Below, piece after piece: positions 31,260 through 38,535 of a stretch of DNA of 64,000 bases (within the stretch, counting starts at the first letter, position 1; the number at the start of each line of letters is the position of its first letter). Under the pieces are notes generated by a model. The model was not told the DNA's origin, made no database searches, and saw only the letters and a program-made list of their open reading frames with translations. The DNA is from Microbacterium murale. Its GTDB lineage: Bacteria; Actinomycetota; Actinomycetes; Actinomycetales; Microbacteriaceae. The position numbers were made by a program, and so were the translations under genes. The stretch spans positions 1,272,166 through 1,336,165 of the forward strand of contig NZ_BMCM01000001.1 of NCBI RefSeq assembly GCF_014635185.1. Direction: 5' to 3'.

Positions 31260-31853
31260 TCAGGATGCCGCGGGCCATTCTTCCGCGAGGAGTCCGTAGT
31301 TCATCCCGTCCATCCATTCACCCGAGCGATGCAGGGCGGTCTTGCGGCTGAACTCCTCACGGCGCATCCCGATGCGCTCCATCAGCCGCCACGACGGTTC
31401 GTTGTCGGCGAAGCATCCGGCATGCACGCGGTACAGGCCCAGTGAGCCGAAGCACACGTCGATCGCGGCTCTGACCGCCTCGGTGGCGTAACCGCGCCCG
31501 GCGAAAGCCGGGTCGAGAGCCCAGCCGAGTTCGGCCTGCACGCCCTTGGCTTCGTCCGCGACCTCAAGCTGCGCCCACGCGTCCTGGATGCGCACCATGA
31601 GGTCGCCGATCACCGTCCGTTCAGTGTCGGACGTCGGCAGCAGCTCGATCACGAAGGTCGCGGAGAGACGGTCGGGTTCGAGGTAGCGCTCGCGGAAATC
31701 CTCGAGGGTGGTCGGCGCGACACCGAGCCAACGGTTGACCTCGGGGAGCCGGCGGAACTCCCAGAGCGCTTCGAGATCATCCGGTGAGCAGGCCCGGATC
31801 TCGACTCGCGAGGTGCGGATCGGCCATGGATCGCTGCGCTGCGGATCGGTCAT
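31260..31853 (-). CDS. GNAT family N-acetyltransferase (RimJ-like)
   Basis: A 197-aa acetyltransferase similar to the RimJ/RimL group that acetylates protein N-termini or small amines using acetyl-CoA. The central ELGWALDPAFAGRGYATEAVRAAI stretch holds the acetyl-CoA pyrophosphate loop (GRGYAT), followed by LYRVHAGCFADNEPSWRLMERIGM. ATG at 31853 was chosen; the frame runs on upstream to 32696 only as a shadow of the HNH gene. The substrate is unknown. The kdpD promoter lies directly downstream of its stop. Confidence 0.85.
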   Translation of the reverse strand: MTDPQRSDPWPIRTSRVEIRACSPDDLEALWEFRRLPEVNRWLGVAPTTLEDFRERYLEPDRLSATFVIELLPTSDTERTVIGDLMVRIQDAWAQLEVADEAKGVQAELGWALDPAFAGRGYATEAVRAAIDVCFGSLGLYRVHAGCFADNEPSWRLMERIGMRREEFSRKTALHRSGEWMDGMNYGLLAEEWPAAS

Positions 31854-31967
31854 CGTTCCAGCGTAGATCCAACGCGAATGGAAAAGCAGGAAGATTGTTC
31901 GGAATAGTTGTCTGATCAGCCTGAAAAGCGGGGTGGAATGTCTGTGGCCCGGTGTTGAATGGGTGGT

Positions 31968-33461
31968 ATGAACAGCATCGTTGCTCGGCTTCGGGAACTC
32001 GAGGAGTCCCTCGATTCCGTGGCGCGTGATGCGTTCGGTGCGGAGGTGATCCCGGGGTTGTCGGATGTGGATGCTGCGGAGCTGCTTGCCGTGTCGGGTC
32101 GGATCCAACGACGGGTGGAAGGCCTGCAGGTCGAGGCCACCGTGCAGGTCTGCGACCGCTCCGCCGGGGTGAAGGACGAACGGATGACGACCCGGTACGG
32201 GTGCTCCAAGCCCGCGGATCTCGTGCGGATACTGACCGGCACGGACACGCGGGGTGCCACCCGGCTGGTCCGGGCGGCACGCCTGGTGCGCCGGGATGTC
32301 GGGATCACGGACGGGGTGTTCCTTCCGGCCCGGTATCAGGCGCTGCGCGAGGTGATGGTCGAGGGCGGCCTGGGGCTGGCGGGGTTGTTGGCCGCGACAG
32401 ATCCGATCGAGCAGTCCGCCCGCCGCATCACCGATCAGAACCGGGTCGAGGCCGACCGGCAACTCGCGGACTTCGCCCGCGGCATCGACGCCGGCGCGGA
32501 CGACGAGGCGCCGCGTCCGATCCCGTTGCCGGAAGACCTGGGGATGCTCGCTCGGGTGATGGTCGCGTATCTGGACCCGGATGGTGCGGAACCGGCCGAA
32601 GAGGCCGCGATGCGCGGACGATACTTCTCGATCGGGAAGGTCAAGGACGGCGCCTCCCCGGTACGCGGCAGCCTCCTCCCCGAAGTGGCCGCGCAACTGA
32701 GTCTGCTGATCGACAGCCTCCTGAACCCGAAAGTGAACGGGGCGGAGGACCCGGAGAACGACGACGAGTCATGCAGCGCAGGATCAGACGGTGGCGCGTC
32801 AACAGGTGGCGGTGTGCGGTTCGAGCCGTCAGTTGAGCGTGACGACGCAGCCGCTGACGGCCCCGTCTTCACGGACACCCGCACGCGCGGGCAGAAGATG
32901 CACGATGCGCTGGCGGCGATCCTGAACACTGCGGCCCGCACCGACTTGTTCCCGCACCTCGGTGGTGCCGCGCCGACGCTCACCGTCGCGGCGACCGCGG
33001 CGGATCTTGCGGCGGGGCACGGGTGGGCGCAGATCGGGCACACCGGTGACCTGGTCCCGTTGTCTGCGGCGCTGCAGACCGGGTGCGCGGGCGGGATTCA
33101 ACGGATCCTGTTCGATGACCGGGGCCGGATCGTATCGATCGGCACCAGTGGTCGGATCTTCAACGCCCTGCAACGCCGCGCGATCACCATCCGTGACGGC
33201 GGGTGTGTGATCCCGGGGTGCACGATCCCCGCGACCTGGTGCGAGGTGCATCACGTGCAAGAACACGCAGCCAGCGGCCCGACGCATACCGACAACGGGG
33301 TGCTGCTGTGCTGGTGGCATCACCGGACCCTGCACCTGACCGAGTGGGTGATCCGGATGAACCACGGCGTGCCCGAAGTTCGCGGCCCCGCCTGGTGGGA
33401 CCCCCACCAGCACTGGCACCCCACCCGAAGCCCACACCAACGACAACCCGCACCCGGATAA
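31968..33461 (+). CDS. DUF222-HNH endonuclease family protein
   Basis: A 497-aa protein of the large actinobacterial DUF222-HNH family (13E12-repeat-like). The N-terminal helical DUF222 region covers about residues 1-330. The C-terminal HNH motif contains GCVIPGCTIPATWCEVHHV and then NGVLLCWWHHRTLH, with metal-binding cysteines and histidines intact. ATG at 31968 is preferred to the ATG nine bases upstream. Family members are often multicopy and scattered in actinobacterial genomes; their biological role is unknown. The upstream 114 bp are noticeably AT-richer than the neighbourhood. A six-unit 15-bp tandem repeat begins at its stop codon. Confidence 0.85.
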   Translation: MNSIVARLRELEESLDSVARDAFGAEVIPGLSDVDAAELLAVSGRIQRRVEGLQVEATVQVCDRSAGVKDERMTTRYGCSKPADLVRILTGTDTRGATRLVRAARLVRRDVGITDGVFLPARYQALREVMVEGGLGLAGLLAATDPIEQSARRITDQNRVEADRQLADFARGIDAGADDEAPRPIPLPEDLGMLARVMVAYLDPDGAEPAEEAAMRGRYFSIGKVKDGASPVRGSLLPEVAAQLSLLIDSLLNPKVNGAEDPENDDESCSAGSDGGASTGGGVRFEPSVERDDAAADGPVFTDTRTRGQKMHDALAAILNTAARTDLFPHLGGAAPTLTVAATAADLAAGHGWAQIGHTGDLVPLSAALQTGCAGGIQRILFDDRGRIVSIGTSGRIFNALQRRAITIRDGGCVIPGCTIPATWCEVHHVQEHAASGPTHTDNGVLLCWWHHRTLHLTEWVIRMNHGVPEVRGPAWWDPHQHWHPTRSPHQRQPAPG

Positions 33462-33550
33462 GAAACCCGGGCGCGAGAATCCCGGGCGTGAGAATCCCGG
33501 GCGTGAGAAACCCGGGCGTGAGAAACCCGGGCGTGAGAATCCCGGGGCGA
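33461..33550. repeat. Six tandem copies of a 15-bp CCCGGG-containing repeat
   Basis: Units AGAAACCCGGGCGCG, AGAATCCCGGGCGTG (twice), AGAAACCCGGGCGTG (twice) and AGAATCCCGGGGCGA run without gaps. The first base is the last base of the HNH stop codon. Each unit contains the palindrome CCCGGG. Another short direct duplication (AGCTCTC twice) follows at about 33553-33567, next to the kimA-like stop. Confidence 0.9.
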
Positions 33551-33565
33551 ATCAGCTCTCAGCTC

Positions 33566-35656
33566 TCAGTCCTCGGCCGGCGGCCCGGCGGGTCGGTGCG
33601 CACGGCGTCCGGTGGTGGAGGTGAGGACCGGACGACCCGCGCGCTCCTGCCCAGGAACCGGCCGCGACCGCCGCCCGTAGATCAGCTCGGACGAGTCGAG
33701 CAACCACGGCACCAGCGTGATCGAGACGCCGTGCACGAGCATCAGCTGGTTGGCCATGCGGCGCGCGCGTCGGTTGTGCAGGAAGCTCTCCCACCAGTGG
33801 CCGACGATGTACTGCGGCAGGTAGACCGTGACGACCGAGGCGCCGTGCTTCTGCCGGTACTGCTTGATGAACTGCGCGACCGGCTGAGCGAATGACCGGT
33901 AGGGCGATTCCACGATGACCAGCGGAATCGGGATGCGGTGCTCGGCCCACTCCTGCTGCAGGTGCTCCGCATCATCGTCGGCGACCGCGATGTGCACGGC
34001 CAGTGTCTGCCCGTGCTTCGCGGCGATCGCATAGTCGATGGCCTTGATGACCGGCTTCTGCAGCTTGCTGACCAGCACGAGTGCCACGTCTCCGCTCGCG
34101 CCGAAGTGCGTCGTGTCATCGACCGCGATCTCATGCTCGACATCGCGGTAATAGCGCTTCACGCCCATCATGAGGAAGGCGAGGATCGGGATCGCGAAGA
34201 ACACCAGGTACGCGCCGTGCGTGAACTTCGTGATCGTCACGATGAGCAGGACCAGGATCGTGAGGGTTGCGCCGGCCGAGTTGATGATCAGGCCGATCCG
34301 TGCTGACCGGCGATCGGATGCCGCGGCATCGTCGACCGCGACGTCGACATCCGCCTTTCCTGAGGCCGTCGTCCGCAGGACCCGCCGCCAGTGCCGCACC
34401 ATCCCGATCTGGCCGAGCGAGAACGACACGAAGACGCCGATGATGTACAGCTGGATGAGTGTCGTCAGACGCGCCTGGAACACCACCAGCACGGCGATCG
34501 CGGCGATGCCCAGCAGGATCATCCCGTTCGAGAAGACGAGCCGGTCGCCGCGCGTGTTCAGCGCCTTCGGCGCGTAGCCGTCGCGGGCGAGTACGGAACC
34601 GAGCAGCGGGAAGCCGTTGAACGCGGTGTTCGCCGCGAGCAGCAGCACACAGGCCGTGGCGGCCTGCACGATGAAGAACAGGATGCTGCCGCCACCGAAC
34701 GTCGCCGCCGCGATCTGCGCCATCAGGCTCGGCTGCGGGTTCGAGCAGTCGAAGCCGATCAGATCGCACGGATTCTCGGCGTAGTGCACACCGGTGATGA
34801 GTGCGAGGGCGGTGAGACCGGCGAACAGGCAGATCGCGATGGAACCCATCAGCACCAGCGTCGCCTGCGCGTTGCGCACCTTCGGCGTACGGAATGCGGG
34901 TACTCCGTTGGAGACCGCCTCGACGCCGGTGAGGGCGGAGCATCCGCTGGAGAACGCGCGGAGCACCAGAAGGATGACGGCCGCCTGACTGAGATCCTCG
35001 GAGTGCACGGCGAACTCGGCGCTCGACGCCACCGGGGCGTTCCCGAGGAACGTCTGGATGAGACCCGTGACGATCATGAATCCGACGGATGCGATGAATA
35101 CATAGGTCGGGATCGCGAAAACCGTCGACGCCTCACGTACGCCGCGCAGGTTGACGATGATGATGAGGATGACGAAGCCGACCGCGAGCTCGACGCGCCA
35201 GGCGTTCAGCCCGGGGACGGCGGAGATGATGTTGTCGACGCCGGATGCCACCGACACAGCGACTGTGAGCACGTAGTCGACCAGCAGCGCAGCGGCGACC
35301 ACCACACCGGGGATCTCGCCCAGGTTCTTCGACGCGACCTCGTAGTCGCCGCCGCCGGAGGGGTACGCCTTGATGAGCTGCCGGTAGCTGAGCACCACGA
35401 CGATCAGCAGCACGATGACCGACACCGCGACCAGCGGCGTGAAGGACAGGAAGGTGAGCCCGCCGATCAGCAGGATCATCACGAGTTCCTGCGGCGCGTA
35501 GGCCACTGAGCTCAGCGCATCCGACGCGAAGATCGGCAGTGCCATCCGCTTGGGCAGCAGTTGGTCGTCGACCTGCTTCGAGGTGAGCGGGTCGCCGAGG
35601 AGGATGCGTTTCGCGAGCGGCGGAGCATCCGGAAGTGCGCGCGTTTCTTCTGTCAC
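33566..35656 (-). CDS. kimA: KimA-like potassium importer (APC superfamily)
   Basis: A 696-aa membrane protein with about 12 helices in the first 480 residues and a cytosolic C-terminal domain of about 200 residues. Family landmarks are ALPIFASDALSSVAYAPQEL, LSYRQLIKAYPSGGGDYEVA and LLVDYVLTVAVSVASGVDNI, which follow the Bacillus KimA (YdaO) pattern closely. KimA is a proton-coupled potassium importer, inhibited by c-di-AMP in Bacillus. No ydaO riboswitch is visible upstream; instead five phased 11-bp repeats shared with the kdpDE promoter suggest KdpE control. Amino-acid transport by this APC member is less likely. Confidence 0.82.
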   Translation of the reverse strand: MTEETRALPDAPPLAKRILLGDPLTSKQVDDQLLPKRMALPIFASDALSSVAYAPQELVMILLIGGLTFLSFTPLVAVSVIVLLIVVVLSYRQLIKAYPSGGGDYEVASKNLGEIPGVVVAAALLVDYVLTVAVSVASGVDNIISAVPGLNAWRVELAVGFVILIIIVNLRGVREASTVFAIPTYVFIASVGFMIVTGLIQTFLGNAPVASSAEFAVHSEDLSQAAVILLVLRAFSSGCSALTGVEAVSNGVPAFRTPKVRNAQATLVLMGSIAICLFAGLTALALITGVHYAENPCDLIGFDCSNPQPSLMAQIAAATFGGGSILFFIVQAATACVLLLAANTAFNGFPLLGSVLARDGYAPKALNTRGDRLVFSNGMILLGIAAIAVLVVFQARLTTLIQLYIIGVFVSFSLGQIGMVRHWRRVLRTTASGKADVDVAVDDAAASDRRSARIGLIINSAGATLTILVLLIVTITKFTHGAYLVFFAIPILAFLMMGVKRYYRDVEHEIAVDDTTHFGASGDVALVLVSKLQKPVIKAIDYAIAAKHGQTLAVHIAVADDDAEHLQQEWAEHRIPIPLVIVESPYRSFAQPVAQFIKQYRQKHGASVVTVYLPQYIVGHWWESFLHNRRARRMANQLMLVHGVSITLVPWLLDSSELIYGRRSRPVPGQERAGRPVLTSTTGRRAHRPAGPPAED

Positions 35657-35683
35657 GATGCGTGACGCTACGCCGTTTCACGC

Positions 35684-35748
35684 CGTCCTCACGGGATCCT
35701 TACGGAATCCCTACGCCCGAACCTGCCACCCATACGAAATCCTCATGC
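35684..35748 (-). promoter_or_regulatory. Candidate KdpE box upstream of kimA: five phased 11-bp repeats
   Basis: On the plus strand CGTCCTCACGG (35684-35694), GATCCTTACGG (35695-35705) and AATCCCTACGC (35706-35716) abut exactly. After 10 bp, CACCCATACGA (35727-35737) and AATCCTCATGC (35738-35748) abut again. All repeats therefore lie on nearly the same helical face. The array is 28-92 bp upstream of the kimA-like start and shares its motif with the kdpDE upstream region. Confidence 0.7.
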
Positions 35749-35813
35749 CGACGGCATCCGCCCACAGCGAAACGCACAGCGCGTTCTGATCACGCTCGCG
35801 TAACGTCGATCTC

Positions 35814-36512
35814 ATGACGACCATCGAGGTCAGCGAAGACGATATCCGCCAGACCCGCGAGCTCCGTGACGAATTCCAGAAGTTCCTGCGCGAGTACGAG
35901 TTCGGGATGCGAGAGGTCGAGACGAAGATCTCGATTCTGCGGGACGAGTTCCTGCACGATCACGCGTACAACCCCATCGAGCACGTGAAGAGCCGGATCA
36001 AGACTCCGGACAGCATCGTCGAGAAGATCGCCCGCAAGGGGATCGAGGAGCCCGACTTCGAGCGCATCCGCGACGAGATCACCGACATCGCCGGCGTTCG
36101 CGTGACCTGCAGTTTCGTCGCCGATGTGTACCAGCTCTTCGACCTGCTCACCCAGCAGGACGACATCACGGTGCGGGCCGTGAAGGACTACATCAAGAAC
36201 CCGAAGCCCAACGGGTACAAGAGCCTGCACGTCATCATCGAGGTGCCGGTGTTCCTGTCGACCGGGCCGCTCCTGGTGCCCGTCGAGGTGCAGTTCCGCA
36301 CGATCGCGATGGACTTCTGGGCGAGCCTCGAGCACAAGATCTACTACAAGTTCTCCAACCAGGTGCCGTCACATCTCGTCGACAGCCTGTCAGACGCTGC
36401 GGATGCCGCGGCAGAGCTCGATGCTCGCATGGAGCGGCTGCATCGCGAGGCGCACGGCGTGCCGCAGCGTCAGCTGGACCCGCCGCCCCCGCCTCGCGTC
36501 GTCGAGGTGTAG
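35814..36512 (+). CDS. Small alarmone synthetase (RelQ/YjbM-type GTP pyrophosphokinase)
   Basis: A 232-aa single-domain (p)ppGpp synthetase without hydrolase, TGS or ACT domains. Synthetase motifs are intact: DEITDIAGVRVTCSFVADVY, the G-loop region NPKPNGYKSLHVIIEVPV and PVEVQFRTIAMDFWASLEHK. Enzymes of this class transfer pyrophosphate from ATP to GTP or GDP and are usually regulated by transcription. It is divergent from the kimA-like gene with 157 bp between starts, so their promoters share the region with the phased repeats. The C-terminal PPPPPRVVEV tail is unusual but short. Confidence 0.9.
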   Translation: MTTIEVSEDDIRQTRELRDEFQKFLREYEFGMREVETKISILRDEFLHDHAYNPIEHVKSRIKTPDSIVEKIARKGIEEPDFERIRDEITDIAGVRVTCSFVADVYQLFDLLTQQDDITVRAVKDYIKNPKPNGYKSLHVIIEVPVFLSTGPLLVPVEVQFRTIAMDFWASLEHKIYYKFSNQVPSHLVDSLSDAADAAAELDARMERLHREAHGVPQRQLDPPPPPRVVEV

Positions 36513-36517
36513 CCCGC

Positions 36518-37732
36518 TCAGCCGAGGAACTCGCGCACCGCGGTCGCCATCGCGGTGACCCCGACCTCGATCGTCGGGTGGATCTCAGGCGCGAACAGCG
36601 GCGAGTGGTTGGTGGGGATGTCGTGGGCGACTGTTCCGCCTGCGACCGCCGCGGCGAATGTCGCGGGGTCGACACCGCCCCAGAACCAGAAGACCAGAGG
36701 TGCGCCGGCATCACGGGCGAACCATGAGACATCCTCGCTGCCCGTGATCATCCCTGGGTCGATCACGGCGGCTTCTCCGAGGGCGCGCTGGAACGCAGTC
36801 GTGACCCGCGCCACGGCATCCACGTCGTTGATCGTGGGCGGCAGCGTGTGGTCGGTGCGGATCTCGGGCTCGCGCTCGGCACCGGATGCGAGTGCCTCGG
36901 CCCGCACGATCCGCTCCACGCTCGCGAGTACGTTCGCGCGGGCCTCGTCGTCCGGATAGCGCAGGCTGAGCTCGAGCGTCGCCTCGGCGGGGATGATGTT
37001 GTTCTTCAGACCGGCGTGGATCGAGCCGACTGTGACGACGGCGACACCCTGCGGGTCTGTCTCACGCGAGGCGATCGTCTGCAGGCGCATCACCGTGGCC
37101 GCTGCCATCACCACCGGGTCGACGGTCGTGTGCGGGCGGGATCCGTGTCCGCCGCGGCCGTGCAGCGTGACGGTGAGGCCGTCGGATGCCGCCATCTGCG
37201 TGCCGCTGCGCACGCCGATGATGCCCGCGGCGAAAGGCGTGACGTGCTGTCCGAGCACGATGTCGGGCTTCGGATAGCGGTCGAGGATGCCGGCATCCAG
37301 CATCGCTCTGGCGCCTGCACCGTACTCCTCGGCCGGCTGGATGATGACCACGAGCGTTCCCGACCATTCGTCCCGGCTCGCGACGAGTTGCTCCACTGCA
37401 CCGATCATCGCGGTGACGTGCATGTCGTGCCCGCACGCGTGCATGACAGGGACGGTGTGGCCGGCCGGGTCGACGCCGGTCGCGGTGCTGGCGTAGGCGA
37501 GACCGGTCTGCTCCTCGACGGGGAGTGCGTCCATATCGGCGCGCGCCCAGACTGTCGGCCCATCGCCGTTGCGCAGCACCCCGACGACGCCCGTGATGCC
37601 GATGCCCTCTTCGACTTCGAGTCCGAGATCGCGCAGGTGCTGGGCGGCGATGCCTGCCGTGCGCGTCTCCTGGAAGGAGAGTTCAGGATGCTGGTGCAGG
37701 TCGATGTACAGCGCTTCGAGGTCGATGCTCAT
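36518..37732 (-). CDS. M20-family amidohydrolase (N-acyl amino acid/hippurate hydrolase type)
   Basis: A 404-aa metallopeptidase-like hydrolase. The metal-binding landmarks of the M20D group are visible: MHACGHDMHVTAMIGA, IQPAEEYGAGARAML, LGQHVTPF and a dimerisation domain starting GRGGHGSRPHTTVDPV. Substrate is probably an N-acylated amino acid or indole-amino acid conjugate. It sits tail to tail with the alarmone synthetase (5 bp apart) and 9 bp downstream of the TetR gene on the same strand, so the two are probably co-transcribed. Confidence 0.88.
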   Translation of the reverse strand: MSIDLEALYIDLHQHPELSFQETRTAGIAAQHLRDLGLEVEEGIGITGVVGVLRNGDGPTVWARADMDALPVEEQTGLAYASTATGVDPAGHTVPVMHACGHDMHVTAMIGAVEQLVASRDEWSGTLVVIIQPAEEYGAGARAMLDAGILDRYPKPDIVLGQHVTPFAAGIIGVRSGTQMAASDGLTVTLHGRGGHGSRPHTTVDPVVMAAATVMRLQTIASRETDPQGVAVVTVGSIHAGLKNNIIPAEATLELSLRYPDDEARANVLASVERIVRAEALASGAEREPEIRTDHTLPPTINDVDAVARVTTAFQRALGEAAVIDPGMITGSEDVSWFARDAGAPLVFWFWGGVDPATFAAAVAGGTVAHDIPTNHSPLFAPEIHPTIEVGVTAMATAVREFLG

Positions 37733-37741
37733 GGGCTGAGC

Positions 37742-38374
37742 CTACTGTCCGGCCTCGCGGACGTACGTCTCCAACTCGGGTGCCGGATGCAGCACGGAGT
37801 TCACGATCGCGCGGATCGCGAACTCGCTCGCCTCACCGAGTTTGACGATGTCCGGATGCAGCAGCCACTGCAGCTGCAGGCCGTCCATGACGGCCAGGAT
37901 GCTGGCGGATGCCGCGGCCACCGTATCCGGTTCGGTCACGCCCTCCTGCGCGCACAGTTCATGAAACGCCTCGGTGACCTCGCGCCGGAGGGTCGTGTAG
38001 CGCTCTTCGAAGAAATCGCGGGCGGATTCGTTGGAGAGTACGGTGTACGCCTGCACGATGCCGGGGCGCCGCTCGTTCGCGAACGCCGTGCGCACCAGGT
38101 GCAGGAAGAGCTCCGGCCCACCGGGGATGTGCTTCTCGACCAGCTCGGCGACGTCGGCCTGGTCGCGATAGGCGAGCACCTCGAGCAGCAGCTTCTGCTT
38201 CGATCCGAAGTGATGCAGCACCCCGGCGTGCGTCATCCCCACCTGCTCTGCGACGTCGGCGAGCGTGCCGTTCGTCGATCCCTTGTTGCCGAAGATCTCG
38301 ACTGCTGCTTCCAGGATGTCTGTGCGCTTCTGCCTTGTCGCAGGGCGCGTGCGCGTCGAATTCTCTGTGGCCAC
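37742..38374 (-). CDS. TetR/AcrR-family transcriptional regulator
   Basis: A 210-aa regulator with an N-terminal helix-turn-helix (TLADVAEQVGMTHAGVLHHF) and an all-helical ligand domain. GTG at 38374 follows AGAGGGGGATGCC. It is divergent from the oligosaccharide importer with 161 bp between starts and is followed by the M20 hydrolase. TTACT-based inverted repeats in the shared region are candidate operators. TetR control of a sugar importer is less common than LacI control, so the real regulon may instead be the M20 gene. Confidence 0.88.
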   Translation of the reverse strand: MATENSTRTRPATRQKRTDILEAAVEIFGNKGSTNGTLADVAEQVGMTHAGVLHHFGSKQKLLLEVLAYRDQADVAELVEKHIPGGPELFLHLVRTAFANERRPGIVQAYTVLSNESARDFFEERYTTLRREVTEAFHELCAQEGVTEPDTVAAASASILAVMDGLQLQWLLHPDIVKLGEASEFAIRAIVNSVLHPAPELETYVREAGQ

Positions 38375-38430
38375 GGCATCCCCCTCTGAGGTGAGTGTAA
38401 CGGTCTGGCATCTCGTACTTGCAAGCTTAC

Positions 38431-38474
38431 TTACTTGTCGGTAACCTCGCCTCAGTTTACTTTCTCATGAGTAA
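38431..38474. promoter_or_regulatory. Candidate TetR operators in the divergent region
   Basis: TTACTTGTCGGTAA at 38431-38444 is an inverted repeat with TTAC/GTAA ends. TTACT (38457-38461) and AGTAA (38470-38474) enclose eight bases that include the palindrome CTCATGAG (38464-38471). The two elements are about 28 bp apart and lie between the TetR start and the binding-protein start. Confidence 0.5.
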
Positions 38475-38535
38475 GCTGGAGCGTCACACCGACGCGTGCC
38501 GCACCTGCACAATGACCCGTGTCCAAGGAGAAGCA

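Noticed and set aside
31260-32696. A 478-codon fused frame containing the GNAT domain at its end
   Set aside because: The part upstream of 31853 is antisense to the HNH gene; only the last 197 codons encode the acetyltransferase.
33461-33550. Possible CRISPR array
   Set aside because: Units are 15 bp and directly adjacent, with no spacers and no cas genes.
33203-33895. Plus-strand open frame with IPGVR/NPGVR pentapeptide repeats
   Set aside because: The repeats are only the 15-bp tandem DNA repeat read in frame, and the rest shadows the HNH and kimA genes.
35657-35813. ydaO-type c-di-AMP riboswitch upstream of the KimA-like gene
   Set aside because: The region is too short and shows direct 11-bp repeats rather than a structured leader.
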